A stretch of DNA of 64,000 nt from Hymenobacter sediminis. Lineage in GTDB: Bacteria > Bacteroidota > Bacteroidia > Cytophagales > Hymenobacteraceae. The position numbers and the translations under genes were made by a program. Of the stretch, positions 39,477 through 46,921 are shown in pieces; position 1 is the stretch's first letter; each line of letters begins with the position of its first letter. Under the pieces are notes generated by a model that was given only the letters and a program-made list of their open reading frames with translations, was not told the DNA's origin and searched no databases. The stretch is taken from assembly GCF_003231285.1 (NCBI RefSeq), contig NZ_QKNS01000012.1:35046-99045 (forward strand). Reading direction: 5' to 3'.

Positions 39477-39521
39477 TATGTCGCAAATATACGTCATATT
39501 ATGACGCATGTTTACGACATA
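39477..39521. promoter_or_regulatory. ArsR operator palindrome with overlapping -7 box
   Basis: An imperfect palindrome of 45 bp is centred at 39499: outer TATGTCG / CGACATA and inner CGTCATA / TATGACG share that centre. On the minus strand TATATTTG (plus 39484-39491) is a perfect TAnnTTTG -7 box within it, 22 bp before the arsR ATG. Repressor binding would block the promoter. Confidence 0.7.
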
Positions 39522-40101
39522 AAGTTTTTTTCCACTTTTTTTTCGCGGGCCACTACTTACCCGGTACCGATACCCTGACCCGTTTCACCCCGGCGCCCTC
39601 GACCAGGGCTGGCCGAGAGCCGCTGCACGGGAACATGGATTTGAGGCGGGCCCGTTTTCAACCAGCGGCCAAGCAGGGTGCAGGAAAAATATTTATCTGA
39701 TAATGAGCAAATTATAATATAAAACGATGAATTGCCGGGCTCAACGGCAAACCCCACACTATTTATTGATATAAGCTGTATGAAGATTCGCTTCGCTAAA
39801 TCAAACTCCGCGCACCTGTCGGCTACGTGCCAGCGGGAAAGAGGACCGCCCCGTCCATCAAAAGGACGGAAGGCGCCCCTCAGGCCGCCCTTACATCGTC
39901 TGCCTTTGTCCTGCTCATTCCCGAGCAGCCCCGGTTTTTACGTATACATACTTAGAAACCCGGCTTGGCTAGCGCCCGGCCCTGAACCAGACCGTTGCTT
40001 CACCGCCACGGAACGGCGATAAGCGGAACCTCAAGGTTCCCACAAGCCAAGGCACCCCAAACGAAAGGTGCGGCGGCACAAAACAAATCCTTTAACCTCA
40101 A
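39522..40101. other. AT-rich intergenic region with several stem-loops
   Basis: No convincing gene is seen. Stem-loops lie at 39851-39869 (CCGTCC/GGACGG), 40004-40018 (CGCC/GGCG), 40025-40040 (GGAACC-TCAA-GGTTCC) and 40052-40071 (GCACC/GGTGC), leading towards the next gene. It might be a structured leader; no known riboswitch class is recognised. Confidence 0.4.
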
Positions 40102-41001
40102 TTGAAAGACGTACATGACGAAACCGTACCCAACGCCGCTCACCCGGGCGAAATCATACCAGAAGCTGTTGCGCGTTGCGCTTCTGCAGACTTAGGTCTG
40201 TCATTGGCAAGCTCGGCTTGCCCGAATGCAAGCCCGGCACCGGGCTTGCCCCAACTCCTGCCGGCGGGCGTGCAACAGCACGTGCAGCAGCAGGGAGCTT
40301 ATTGGGAGGCCGCCATCCGCGGCAAGCTAAAGCCCGTGATGCCTCCCCAAATGCTGGAGTCTTATTTGGCGCAGGCGGCTGCCAACATGCAGCGCCTCCT
40401 GGCGCCGGCGCGGCCGCAGCTGCGCATTGGTGGAAAGGACCCCCTGCACCAGCACGAAGCCTTGCGGCAGATTTTGCTGAGCGGCCGGGTACAAACTCAA
40501 TTTGAAACGCAGCATTCCGGTGGGGCCTTCAACCCGGTTTTGCGGGCGAGTCTGGAAACGGAGCTGTTTGGGTACGCGATGGACTTGGACCCGAAGCAGC
40601 GCCCGGTGTACGGCTACCTGACACCAGGCGACCACGAACCCCCGGCCGTGGAGGGCTACGGCCGCTTGGCCTTGCGGCTGCGCCCGGAAATCCTGAGCCG
40701 CACCACGGTGTCGATTGCCGATACGTTGGACCAGGCCGTGCTGCCGGCGGCCTATTCCTGCATTCCCATCACCTCGTTAATACCCAACCAATCGGGGTGG
40801 GTATACACGCACTTGTTACGGATGATACACGCCGCGCACGTAGCAGAAGTGGAGTTTCATTATGTGGAAGCGCAGTTTCACGGTGGCGTACGCCTGCAGG
40901 ACGTGGAATGCGTCGTGGCTTGGCGCCTTGCCGATGTACCGGCCGACCTGCAACGGCTTTGCCAGCAGGCTGGCCTGCGTATTCGGGAGTTCGGACGCTA
41001 G
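40102..41001 (+). CDS. Hypothetical protein (299 aa, start uncertain)
   Basis: A TTG at 40102 gives 299 residues, but the first 55 codons contain perfect hairpins and low-complexity sequence; GTG 40270 is an alternative start. The body has a helical part (QQGAYWEAAIRGKLKPVMPP, then MLESYLAQAAANMQRLLAP) and a mixed C-terminal part (VYTHLLRMIHAAHVAEVEFH). No signal, membrane helix or known motif is seen. It converges with the next leftward gene and the ends overlap by 4 bp. Function unknown. Confidence 0.55.
   Translation: MKDVHDETVPNAAHPGEIIPEAVARCASADLGLSLASSACPNASPAPGLPQLLPAGVQQHVQQQGAYWEAAIRGKLKPVMPPQMLESYLAQAAANMQRLLAPARPQLRIGGKDPLHQHEALRQILLSGRVQTQFETQHSGGAFNPVLRASLETELFGYAMDLDPKQRPVYGYLTPGDHEPPAVEGYGRLALRLRPEILSRTTVSIADTLDQAVLPAAYSCIPITSLIPNQSGWVYTHLLRMIHAAHVAEVEFHYVEAQFHGGVRLQDVECVVAWRLADVPADLQRLCQQAGLRIREFGR
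40187..40249. repeat. Train of three perfect hairpins inside or before coding sequence
   Basis: CAGAC-TTAG-GTCTG at 40187-40200, GGCAAGC-TCG-GCTTGCC at 40206-40222, and GCAAGCCCGG-CA-CCGGGCTTGC at 40228-40249. The last two share GCAAGC/GCTTGC. An AGAAGC/GCTTCT pair at 40161-40185 precedes them. The spacing is too regular for ordinary coding sequence. Confidence 0.55.
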
Positions 41002-41384
41002 GGGACCCGCAGCCGGTAGCGTTGTTGAAGTTCGGCCAGGCCGGCTTCGTTCAGAATGAACGGGCTGGGCTGGCCGAATTTCAGCATTTTGGCCCACAGC
41101 AGCAGGGGGCTGCCGGCGTCGGCGAACTGAACCACGAGCCCTTCCAGGGCAACCGGCCGAATGGCGTTGCTCAACCCAAAGGCCAAAAGCGGCAGCTGCG
41201 GTTGCGAGGCGTACCAGCCGATAACCACCGGTTCGGCGAACCACAGCACTTCCTCGCCCAAGGCCAGCGGGTACTGCGGATGCGTCGGGTCCACCCGCAG
41301 CAGCGGATTCCCGCCGCCGGTACGCATGCCGCGTTCGGCGCGCAGACGCTCGGAAGTGCTGTGGTCGCAACCCATTGCTTTCAT
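40998..41384 (-). CDS. Hypothetical protein at the end of the zinc/cadmium operon
   Basis: Protein of 128 residues starting at ATG 41384. It contains alternating strands (LALGEEVLWFAEPVVIGWYA and LEGLVVQFADAGSPLLLWAK) and ends in LAELQQRYRLRVP. No family is recognised. It shares strand with the czc-type operon and lies 129 bp after DUF3703, so it may be a separate unit. Coding is supported by third-position GC and length; confidence is moderate. Confidence 0.5.
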   Translation of the reverse strand: MKAMGCDHSTSERLRAERGMRTGGGNPLLRVDPTHPQYPLALGEEVLWFAEPVVIGWYASQPQLPLLAFGLSNAIRPVALEGLVVQFADAGSPLLLWAKMLKFGQPSPFILNEAGLAELQQRYRLRVP

Positions 41385-41513
41385 GCTGAAGTGGCCAAAG
41401 TCGGCTCTGCGAAGTTATACGCAAGTTCGGCGTTGGGTATTCGAAACAGGCTTGGCCGTACACTGCGTACCGTGCCAATTCCAAAACCCCGCTCCTACCC
41501 ACCAAGCCGAAAG

Positions 41514-41891
41514 TTATTGGCTGCCGGTGCGGAGCAGTTGCTGCAAGTCCTGGGGAATGGGCATGGGTTGCTCGGGCGAGACGTTGGCCCCGCCGGTGTT
41601 GCCGGTGGGCACGCGGCCGAAGAAGGACAGGAAGAACCCAAACACGATGCGCGGTACCTGCCCCAGGATTTCGCGCCGGTCGCGGGTGCGCCACCCGTGG
41701 CGCAGCATGAGCAGATGGGTATGGGTGTGCGGCAGGGGCCAGCGCTGGCCCAGGATGTGGGCCCGTTCGAGGTGGGCAAAGGCGGCCGGCAGGTCGCGGC
41801 GGGCCGTGGCCTGCCGGGCCGCTTCCAGCTCGGCGTGGAAGTGCGGGCGCAGGCGGGCGGGAAGACGCAGGTAAAACATACGGTCAGGCAT
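41514..41891 (-). CDS. DUF3703 protein
   Basis: Protein of 125 residues with the DUF3703 pattern: PHFHAELEAARQATARRD, then FAHLERAHILGQRW, and LPHTHTHLLMLRHGWRTRD. The repeated His/Asp and Arg/Trp positions are conserved. The family is often next to heavy-metal pumps, and its activity is unknown. It overlaps the SRPBCC gene by 8 bp, indicating translational coupling. Met 5 is an alternative start. Confidence 0.83.
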   Translation of the reverse strand: MPDRMFYLRLPARLRPHFHAELEAARQATARRDLPAAFAHLERAHILGQRWPLPHTHTHLLMLRHGWRTRDRREILGQVPRIVFGFFLSFFGRVPTGNTGGANVSPEQPMPIPQDLQQLLRTGSQ

Positions 41892-42363
41892 AAAGCCGGG
41901 AAATTACGGAATTGTGTTGCTGTTTCGCTTGGCGCACCAACTGCCGCCACCGCCGCTGGCGCCACCAGTAGAAGCCGGCGGCAAAAGCGGTTACCAGCGG
42001 CGTCAACCGGCCGGCGTCGATGGTGACCTCATCCGTGTAGCGGGTCCGGCCGGCGCCGGCCGGGTGAAGCGTGATGCGGTGGTCCCACACGCGGGCCAGC
42101 GGGCCGTGGCCGTTGTCGCGCAGCGTGTAGCGGGCGGCGTCCTGCGAAATCACAATCCACTGCGTGGCCAAGGGCACCCAACCGAGCAGGTACAGGCGCA
42201 CTAGGTACTTGCCCTCCTGCCACGTAGCCGGCAACTGGGCAACGGCAACGGGGCGAAAGCGCAGGACGGGCCACGCCACGTACCCCAGCAGTCGGGATTG
42301 CTGCAGCGCTTCCCAAGCTTGTTCGGGCGGGCAATCCAACAGCGTCGAGCGGAGAATGCGCAT
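41884..42363 (-). CDS. SRPBCC/START-like protein
   Basis: ATG 42363 gives 159 residues; the upstream extension is Arg/Pro-rich and overlaps zntA. The fold pattern is an SRPBCC domain: MRILRSTLLDCPPEQAWEAL (first strand and helix), WVPLATQWIVISQDA, LRDNGHGPLARVWDHRIT and a long C-terminal helix with WWRQRRWRQLVRQAKQQ. These proteins bind hydrophobic ligands. Its part in metal resistance is unknown; it sits 4 bp after the ZntA-like ATPase. Confidence 0.72.
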   Translation of the reverse strand: MRILRSTLLDCPPEQAWEALQQSRLLGYVAWPVLRFRPVAVAQLPATWQEGKYLVRLYLLGWVPLATQWIVISQDAARYTLRDNGHGPLARVWDHRITLHPAGAGRTRYTDEVTIDAGRLTPLVTAFAAGFYWWRQRRWRQLVRQAKQQHNSVISRLYA

Positions 42364-42367
42364 GGCC

Positions 42368-44539
42368 TTAGCGGGTGGGAGCGCCCGCCGGCGCGGGGTC
42401 AGAGTTGAAGCGCATGCGCTGGATGCGCACGGCATTTAAAATAGCCAGCAGGGCCACGCCCACGTCGGCAAACACGGCTTCCCACATCGTGGCCACGCCG
42501 CCGGCGCCCAGGGCCAGCACGATGGCCTTCACCCCGAAGGCCAGCCAGATGTTTTGCCACACCACCTGGTGGGTGGCGCGGGCAATGCGGCGGGCGGTGG
42601 CAATCTTGCTGGGGTGGTCGGTTTGAATCACCACGTCGGCCGTTTCGATGGTGGCGTCCGAGCCCAGCCCGCCCATGGCAATGCCCACGTCGGCCAGGGC
42701 AACCACCGGCGCGTCGTTCACCCCGTCGCCCACGAAGGCCAGCTTGCGGCCCTCCCCCAGGTATTGCTGCACATAGCGCGCCTTGTCTTCGGGCAGCAGC
42801 CCGCCGTGGGCTTCGGTGATGCCCAGTTCCCGGGCCACGCGCTGCACGATGCTGTCCTTGTCGCCGGAGAGCATGACCACTTTGCTGATGCCATCGGCTT
42901 TCAACTCCTGCACGGCGCGGGCCGCGTCCTCTTTCGGGGCATCGGCCACGGTCAGGTACCCGGCGTATTTCCCGTCCACCGCGGCCACCACGATGCTGTC
43001 CACCACCTGGTCGACTTCCGGCGGGTAGGCCACGCTGAACTTGGTGAGCAGCTTGGTGTTACCAGCTAGCACGTCGCGGCCGTCCACCTTGCCCCGCAGG
43101 CCGTGGCCCGCGATTTCCTCCACCCCTTCCACGGGCACCCCCGCAGCCGCCGCGCCCACGTGGGTCACCACGGCCTTCGCAATGGGGTGCGTGGATTTGG
43201 TTTCCAGCGCGCCCACCAAGCGCAGCAGCTGCTCCGGGGTGGTACCCGGGGCGGGCTGCACCTGCTGCACGGCAAACACGCCCTGGGTGAGCGTGCCGGT
43301 CTTGTCCATCACCACGGTGTCGATTTCGCGCAGCACGTCCAGGAAGTTGGAGCCCTTGAACAGAATCCCTGCTTTCGAAGCGGCGCCGATGCCGCCGAAG
43401 TAGCCCAGCGGGATGCTGATGACCAGCGCGCAGGGGCAGGAAATGACCAGGAACACCAGCGCCCGGTAGAGCCAGGTGCGAAACACGTAGTCGTCGACCA
43501 CGAAGTAGGGCACCACGATGAGCAGCACGGCCAGGCCCACGACGATGGGCGTGTAGATTTTGGCAAACTTGGTGATGAACTGCTGGGTTTTGGCCTTGCG
43601 GCCCACCGCGTCCTGCACCATCGCCAGAATCTTGCTCAGCTTGGTGTCCTGAAAGGCCGCCGTCACGCTCACCTGAATCAGGGATTCCAGGTTTATCATG
43701 CCCGCCAGCACGGGCTCGCCCGGCTGCTTGGTTTGCGGGGCGGATTCGCCGGTGAGGGCGGCCGTGTTGAAGCTGGCCGCGGTGGTGTTCAACGTGCCGT
43801 CGAGCGCCACCTTCTCGCCGGGCTTGACTTCCATCACGTCGCCCACCTGCACTTCTTTCGGGTCGAGCACCAAGCTTTGGCCGTTGCGCACCACCGTGAC
43901 TTCGGTGGCCTGAATTTCCAGCAGGGCCTTGATGCTGCGCTTGGCGCGGTTGACGGCCGCGTCCTGAAACAGCTCGCCCACGGTGTAAAACAGCATCACG
44001 GCTACGCCCTCCGGGTACTCGCCGATGGCAAAGGCCCCGAGCGTGGCGATGCTCATGAGCAGAAACTCGTTGAAGACATTGCCCGAGGGAATGCTCTGAA
44101 TGGCCGAGCGGATGACTTTCCAGCCGACCAGCAGAAAGGCCACCCCGTACCAGAACAGCCGCACGTAGCCGGTGAAGAAGCCTGCCTGGTAGTAGTCCAG
44201 CGCAATGCCCGACAGTAGCAGCGCCAAGCTCACGCCCGGCCAGAGGTAGGGGTTGGCGCCGGTCGGGCCGTGGTCGTGGTCGGCGCCGTCCCCGTGGGAA
44301 TGCCCGGCGTGCTCGTCCTCCGCTTCGCCGGCCAGGTTCACGACCTGTTTGCCGGCGGGGTGCTGGTGGCCGGTGTGGTCGCGGGTGGCGTGGTCGTGGC
44401 CGGGCACGTCGTGGCCTTCGGGCGCGGCGGCGGCTTCGGGCGTGAGCTGGTCGCGGCTCAGGGCACCCACGTTTTCGAGCTTCACCTGCTTGGCGGTGTT
44501 CAGCTCTTCGTTGGTATCGGGGGAAGTGGGGTCAGGCAT
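42368..44539 (-). CDS. zntA: Zn/Cd/Pb-type P1B ATPase with His-rich N-terminus
   Basis: Protein of 723 residues. In place of an HMA domain the first 95 residues form a His/Asp-rich tail (GHDVPGHDHATRDHTGHQH and HAGHSHGDGADHDHG), a common feature of Zn exporters. The pump core has TGES, the ion motif SCPCALVISIP with CPC, the phosphorylation site DKTGT, and FVGDGVNDAPVVALADVGIA. The CPC with a following S/P is the P1B-2 type, which moves Zn, Cd and Pb out of the cytoplasm. It follows the NicO-like gene by 48 bp. Confidence 0.93.
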   Translation of the reverse strand: MPDPTSPDTNEELNTAKQVKLENVGALSRDQLTPEAAAAPEGHDVPGHDHATRDHTGHQHPAGKQVVNLAGEAEDEHAGHSHGDGADHDHGPTGANPYLWPGVSLALLLSGIALDYYQAGFFTGYVRLFWYGVAFLLVGWKVIRSAIQSIPSGNVFNEFLLMSIATLGAFAIGEYPEGVAVMLFYTVGELFQDAAVNRAKRSIKALLEIQATEVTVVRNGQSLVLDPKEVQVGDVMEVKPGEKVALDGTLNTTAASFNTAALTGESAPQTKQPGEPVLAGMINLESLIQVSVTAAFQDTKLSKILAMVQDAVGRKAKTQQFITKFAKIYTPIVVGLAVLLIVVPYFVVDDYVFRTWLYRALVFLVISCPCALVISIPLGYFGGIGAASKAGILFKGSNFLDVLREIDTVVMDKTGTLTQGVFAVQQVQPAPGTTPEQLLRLVGALETKSTHPIAKAVVTHVGAAAAGVPVEGVEEIAGHGLRGKVDGRDVLAGNTKLLTKFSVAYPPEVDQVVDSIVVAAVDGKYAGYLTVADAPKEDAARAVQELKADGISKVVMLSGDKDSIVQRVARELGITEAHGGLLPEDKARYVQQYLGEGRKLAFVGDGVNDAPVVALADVGIAMGGLGSDATIETADVVIQTDHPSKIATARRIARATHQVVWQNIWLAFGVKAIVLALGAGGVATMWEAVFADVGVALLAILNAVRIQRMRFNSDPAPAGAPTR

Positions 44540-44587
44540 AAGAAAGCAATAGCATGGATGAAAGAATAGGACGGCAGGCGCAGGAGC

Positions 44588-45199
44588 CTACCAGTCCACG
44601 AAAAAGCCCGCCAGCCCCACCAGCACGAGCACCGCCCCGGTGAAGCGACGCTCGTGCCGGGCCAGGCTTGCGAGGTTGAGACGGCGAATGCCAGAGTACA
44701 CCACGGCCACCAGCACGCTCATGGCTCCCAGCGACACGACCAGGTACGTGGCCATCAACAGGGCCAGCATGGCCGTGCCGTGGGTACCGGCGGCCAAGAA
44801 AAAAGTCTGAATCTCCAGGCAGGGCGCTAGGAACATGGTGGCCGCTAGGCCCAACACCACTCGCCCGCGAGAGCGCCGCGGCACGGGGGAGGGGTCCGGA
44901 TGCGTGTGCCCCGGCCCGGAAAAGGCGTAGAGCAAGCCAATGACGACGAGCAGCGCCGGGGCGGCCACGCCCGCAAATTGCGAGAAGCGGGCTGACAAGC
45001 GCCACCCCAGCAGCCCCAGCGCCAGGCCCAGCAGTACGGTGCTCAGCACGTGAGCCAGGCCCGCCGCCACCGTCACCCCCACCGCCCGCCGCAAGGGCCA
45101 GCGCTCGGCCCGCGCCACGGCCAGCACCGGCGCCCAGTGGTTGGGAATGGCGGCGTGGAGCAGGCTGAGCAGAAAGGCACCGGTGAGTAGTTCGAGCAT
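44588..45199 (-). CDS. NicO/HupE-type membrane permease
   Basis: ATG 45199 gives 203 residues with about six hydrophobic helices. LLHAAIPNHWAPVLAVARAE and GVTVAAGLAHVLSTVLLG resemble the H-x4-N-H and H-motif helices of NicO/RcnA permeases, and SGPGHTHPDPSP is a His loop. Such permeases carry Ni, Co or similar ions. It lies between the Fur/Zur regulator and zntA, giving extra export capacity for divalent metals. The TauE/SafE family is another possibility. Confidence 0.72.
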   Translation of the reverse strand: MLELLTGAFLLSLLHAAIPNHWAPVLAVARAERWPLRRAVGVTVAAGLAHVLSTVLLGLALGLLGWRLSARFSQFAGVAAPALLVVIGLLYAFSGPGHTHPDPSPVPRRSRGRVVLGLAATMFLAPCLEIQTFFLAAGTHGTAMLALLMATYLVVSLGAMSVLVAVVYSGIRRLNLASLARHERRFTGAVLVLVGLAGFFVDW

Positions 45200-45281
45200 G
45201 GGAAGCGGGGTTTCGGGCACGCGCACCGCCGGTTTCAAGGACAAACCTCGGGCGCCGGGGCATGCAATGCTATTGCATTGT

Positions 45282-45716
45282 TTACGCGGGGAGGGCGGCA
45301 TCACTGGCGCAACGCGGGCAGAGGCCTTTCATGACCAGGCTGGTTTCCTGCACCTGGTAGGCGCCGGGCAAGGCAATGGTCGGCACGGCCGTCGTGGGCA
45401 GGCACGAGGTTTCCCGGCAGCGAAGGCAGAAGAAATGCACGTGCAGGTCCTGGTGCTGCCCGGGCGTGCAGTCGGGCGCGCACAGGGCGAACTTGACCGC
45501 GCCGCTGCCGTCCTCGATGCGGTGCACCAGGCCTTTGTCGGTGAACGTTTTCAGGGTGCGGTGCACCGTGATGCGGTCGGCGTGCTTCAGGTGCAGCTCG
45601 ACGTCGGCTAGGCTCAGCGCGGTCGGCTCCTGTTGCAGCACGTCCAGCACCAGCAGGCGCATGGGGGTGGGCGTTATCTGCCGGGCGATTAGCGTGTCTT
45701 CGAGGGGATGGGCCAT
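45282..45716 (-). CDS. Fur/Zur-family metal regulator
   Basis: Protein of 144 residues. The winged helix spans LSLADVELHLKHADRITVHRTL, followed by the Fur metal domain with DLHVHFFCLRC and CPRC, four cysteines that form the structural zinc site. His-rich HQDLHVHF gives regulatory ligands. It is probably a zinc-type sensor controlling this operon. The gene lies 2 bp downstream of czcB, and its start codon is clear. Confidence 0.87.
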   Translation of the reverse strand: MAHPLEDTLIARQITPTPMRLLVLDVLQQEPTALSLADVELHLKHADRITVHRTLKTFTDKGLVHRIEDGSGAVKFALCAPDCTPGQHQDLHVHFFCLRCRETSCLPTTAVPTIALPGAYQVQETSLVMKGLCPRCASDAALPA

Positions 45717-45718
45717 GG

Positions 45719-46900
45719 CTATTCTTCTTCTTCGGCGTTTTTCATCTTGGCCAGCAGCGAGTAGGCCCCATCCGTCACGAAAGTGGTGGTGGCAGGCACC
45801 GTTTCGGGCAGGGTAACTTCGGTGAAGGCGTCCTCGCTGCGGCCCAGGGTGACGGGCACCATCCGGTAGCGGCCGGGCGCTTCCACGGCGTATGCGTAGC
45901 TTTTGCCCTCAAAGCGCACCAGGGCCGAGTTGGGCAGGGTGGCGGCGTCGGTGCGCCCCGTTTCGATGGTGGCCCGCACGTAGAGGCCCGGCAGCAGGGC
46001 CGGGTCGTTTTCCTGGTCCAGGTGGCCGTGTACCCGCACGGTGCGGTCGTCGCCGATGGCCTTGCCCACCAGGTACACGTGGGCCGTGCGCTCCCGGCGG
46101 GTGCCGGTGGAGTCGCTGGCCAGCGTAAAGCGAATCAGCTGGCCGTGCTGCACCCGGGCCACGTCCCGCTCGAATACCGTGAGCTCCACGTGCAGGTGCT
46201 CGGGGTCCACGATTTCAAACAAGGGCTCGGTGGCCGTCACGCTCTGGCCCACCGTGACGTTCACGGCCCGCACGAAGCCGGCCCGCGGGGCGCGCAGCGT
46301 GGCCGTGGTGCTGATGGCCCCGCCCACCGGCAGCCCGGCAATGCGCAGCTGCGCGGCCTGGGCGCTGAGCTGCACCTGCAGGGCTTCGACTTCGGCCTGG
46401 GCCCGCTGGTAGTTTTTCAGGGGCGCCACCTCCTGCTGGTACAGTTCCCGCTGGCGGGCCAATTCGGCATTGGCAAACTTCAGCCGGCTGCGCAGCTCCA
46501 GGTACTCCTTCTGCAGGGTAACAAACGCGGGGTTGCGCAGCACGGCCAGCACTTCGCCCTTGCGCACGCGGGAGCCCTGCAGCAGTTCGGTGCTCTGCAC
46601 GTAGCCTCCCAGCGGGGCCGTAATGGACACGGCGCTTTCCGGGGGCACGTCCAGCGTGCCGTTCACGGCCAGGCCCGCGCCCATGGGGCGGGAACTCACG
46701 CGGCCGGTTTTCAGGCCGCCGGCCTGCTGCTCGGCCGGCGACAGGGTCACCAGGTCCGACGCTGCTTCGGTCTCACCGGCCGGCGCTTCGGCTTTCGCGT
46801 TTTTTTCGGTGGCCTCACCGTCAGCAGTGGAGCTGGTATCAGCGCCGCAGCCGGCCAGGGTCAGGCTCAGCAGCAGCGCCAAGGATGCGGTATACTTCAT
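45719..46900 (-). CDS. czcB: RND efflux adaptor (CzcB-like lipoprotein)
   Basis: Protein of 393 residues with a lipoprotein signal (LLSLTLAGC, Cys about residue 18). The lipoyl halves are SAVSITAPLGGYVQSTELL and TLRAPRAGFVRAVNVTVGQS, separated by a coiled-coil hairpin (LELRSRLKFANAELARQREL). Beta-barrel parts include DPEHLHVELTVFERDVARV. It joins the CzcA-TolC fusion, whose gene lies 21 bp upstream in the operon. In comparison with the adaptor at 395-1540 it has no His-rich start. Confidence 0.9.
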   Translation of the reverse strand: MKYTASLALLLSLTLAGCGADTSSTADGEATEKNAKAEAPAGETEAASDLVTLSPAEQQAGGLKTGRVSSRPMGAGLAVNGTLDVPPESAVSITAPLGGYVQSTELLQGSRVRKGEVLAVLRNPAFVTLQKEYLELRSRLKFANAELARQRELYQQEVAPLKNYQRAQAEVEALQVQLSAQAAQLRIAGLPVGGAISTTATLRAPRAGFVRAVNVTVGQSVTATEPLFEIVDPEHLHVELTVFERDVARVQHGQLIRFTLASDSTGTRRERTAHVYLVGKAIGDDRTVRVHGHLDQENDPALLPGLYVRATIETGRTDAATLPNSALVRFEGKSYAYAVEAPGRYRMVPVTLGRSEDAFTEVTLPETVPATTTFVTDGAYSLLAKMKNAEEEE

Positions 46901-46921
46901 AAGTCGTAGTCGAGAGAAAAG

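Noticed and set aside
39732..40022. Possible 96-residue plus-strand protein
   Set aside because: Composition is not protein-like, the codon pattern differs from nearby genes, and it runs through hairpins.
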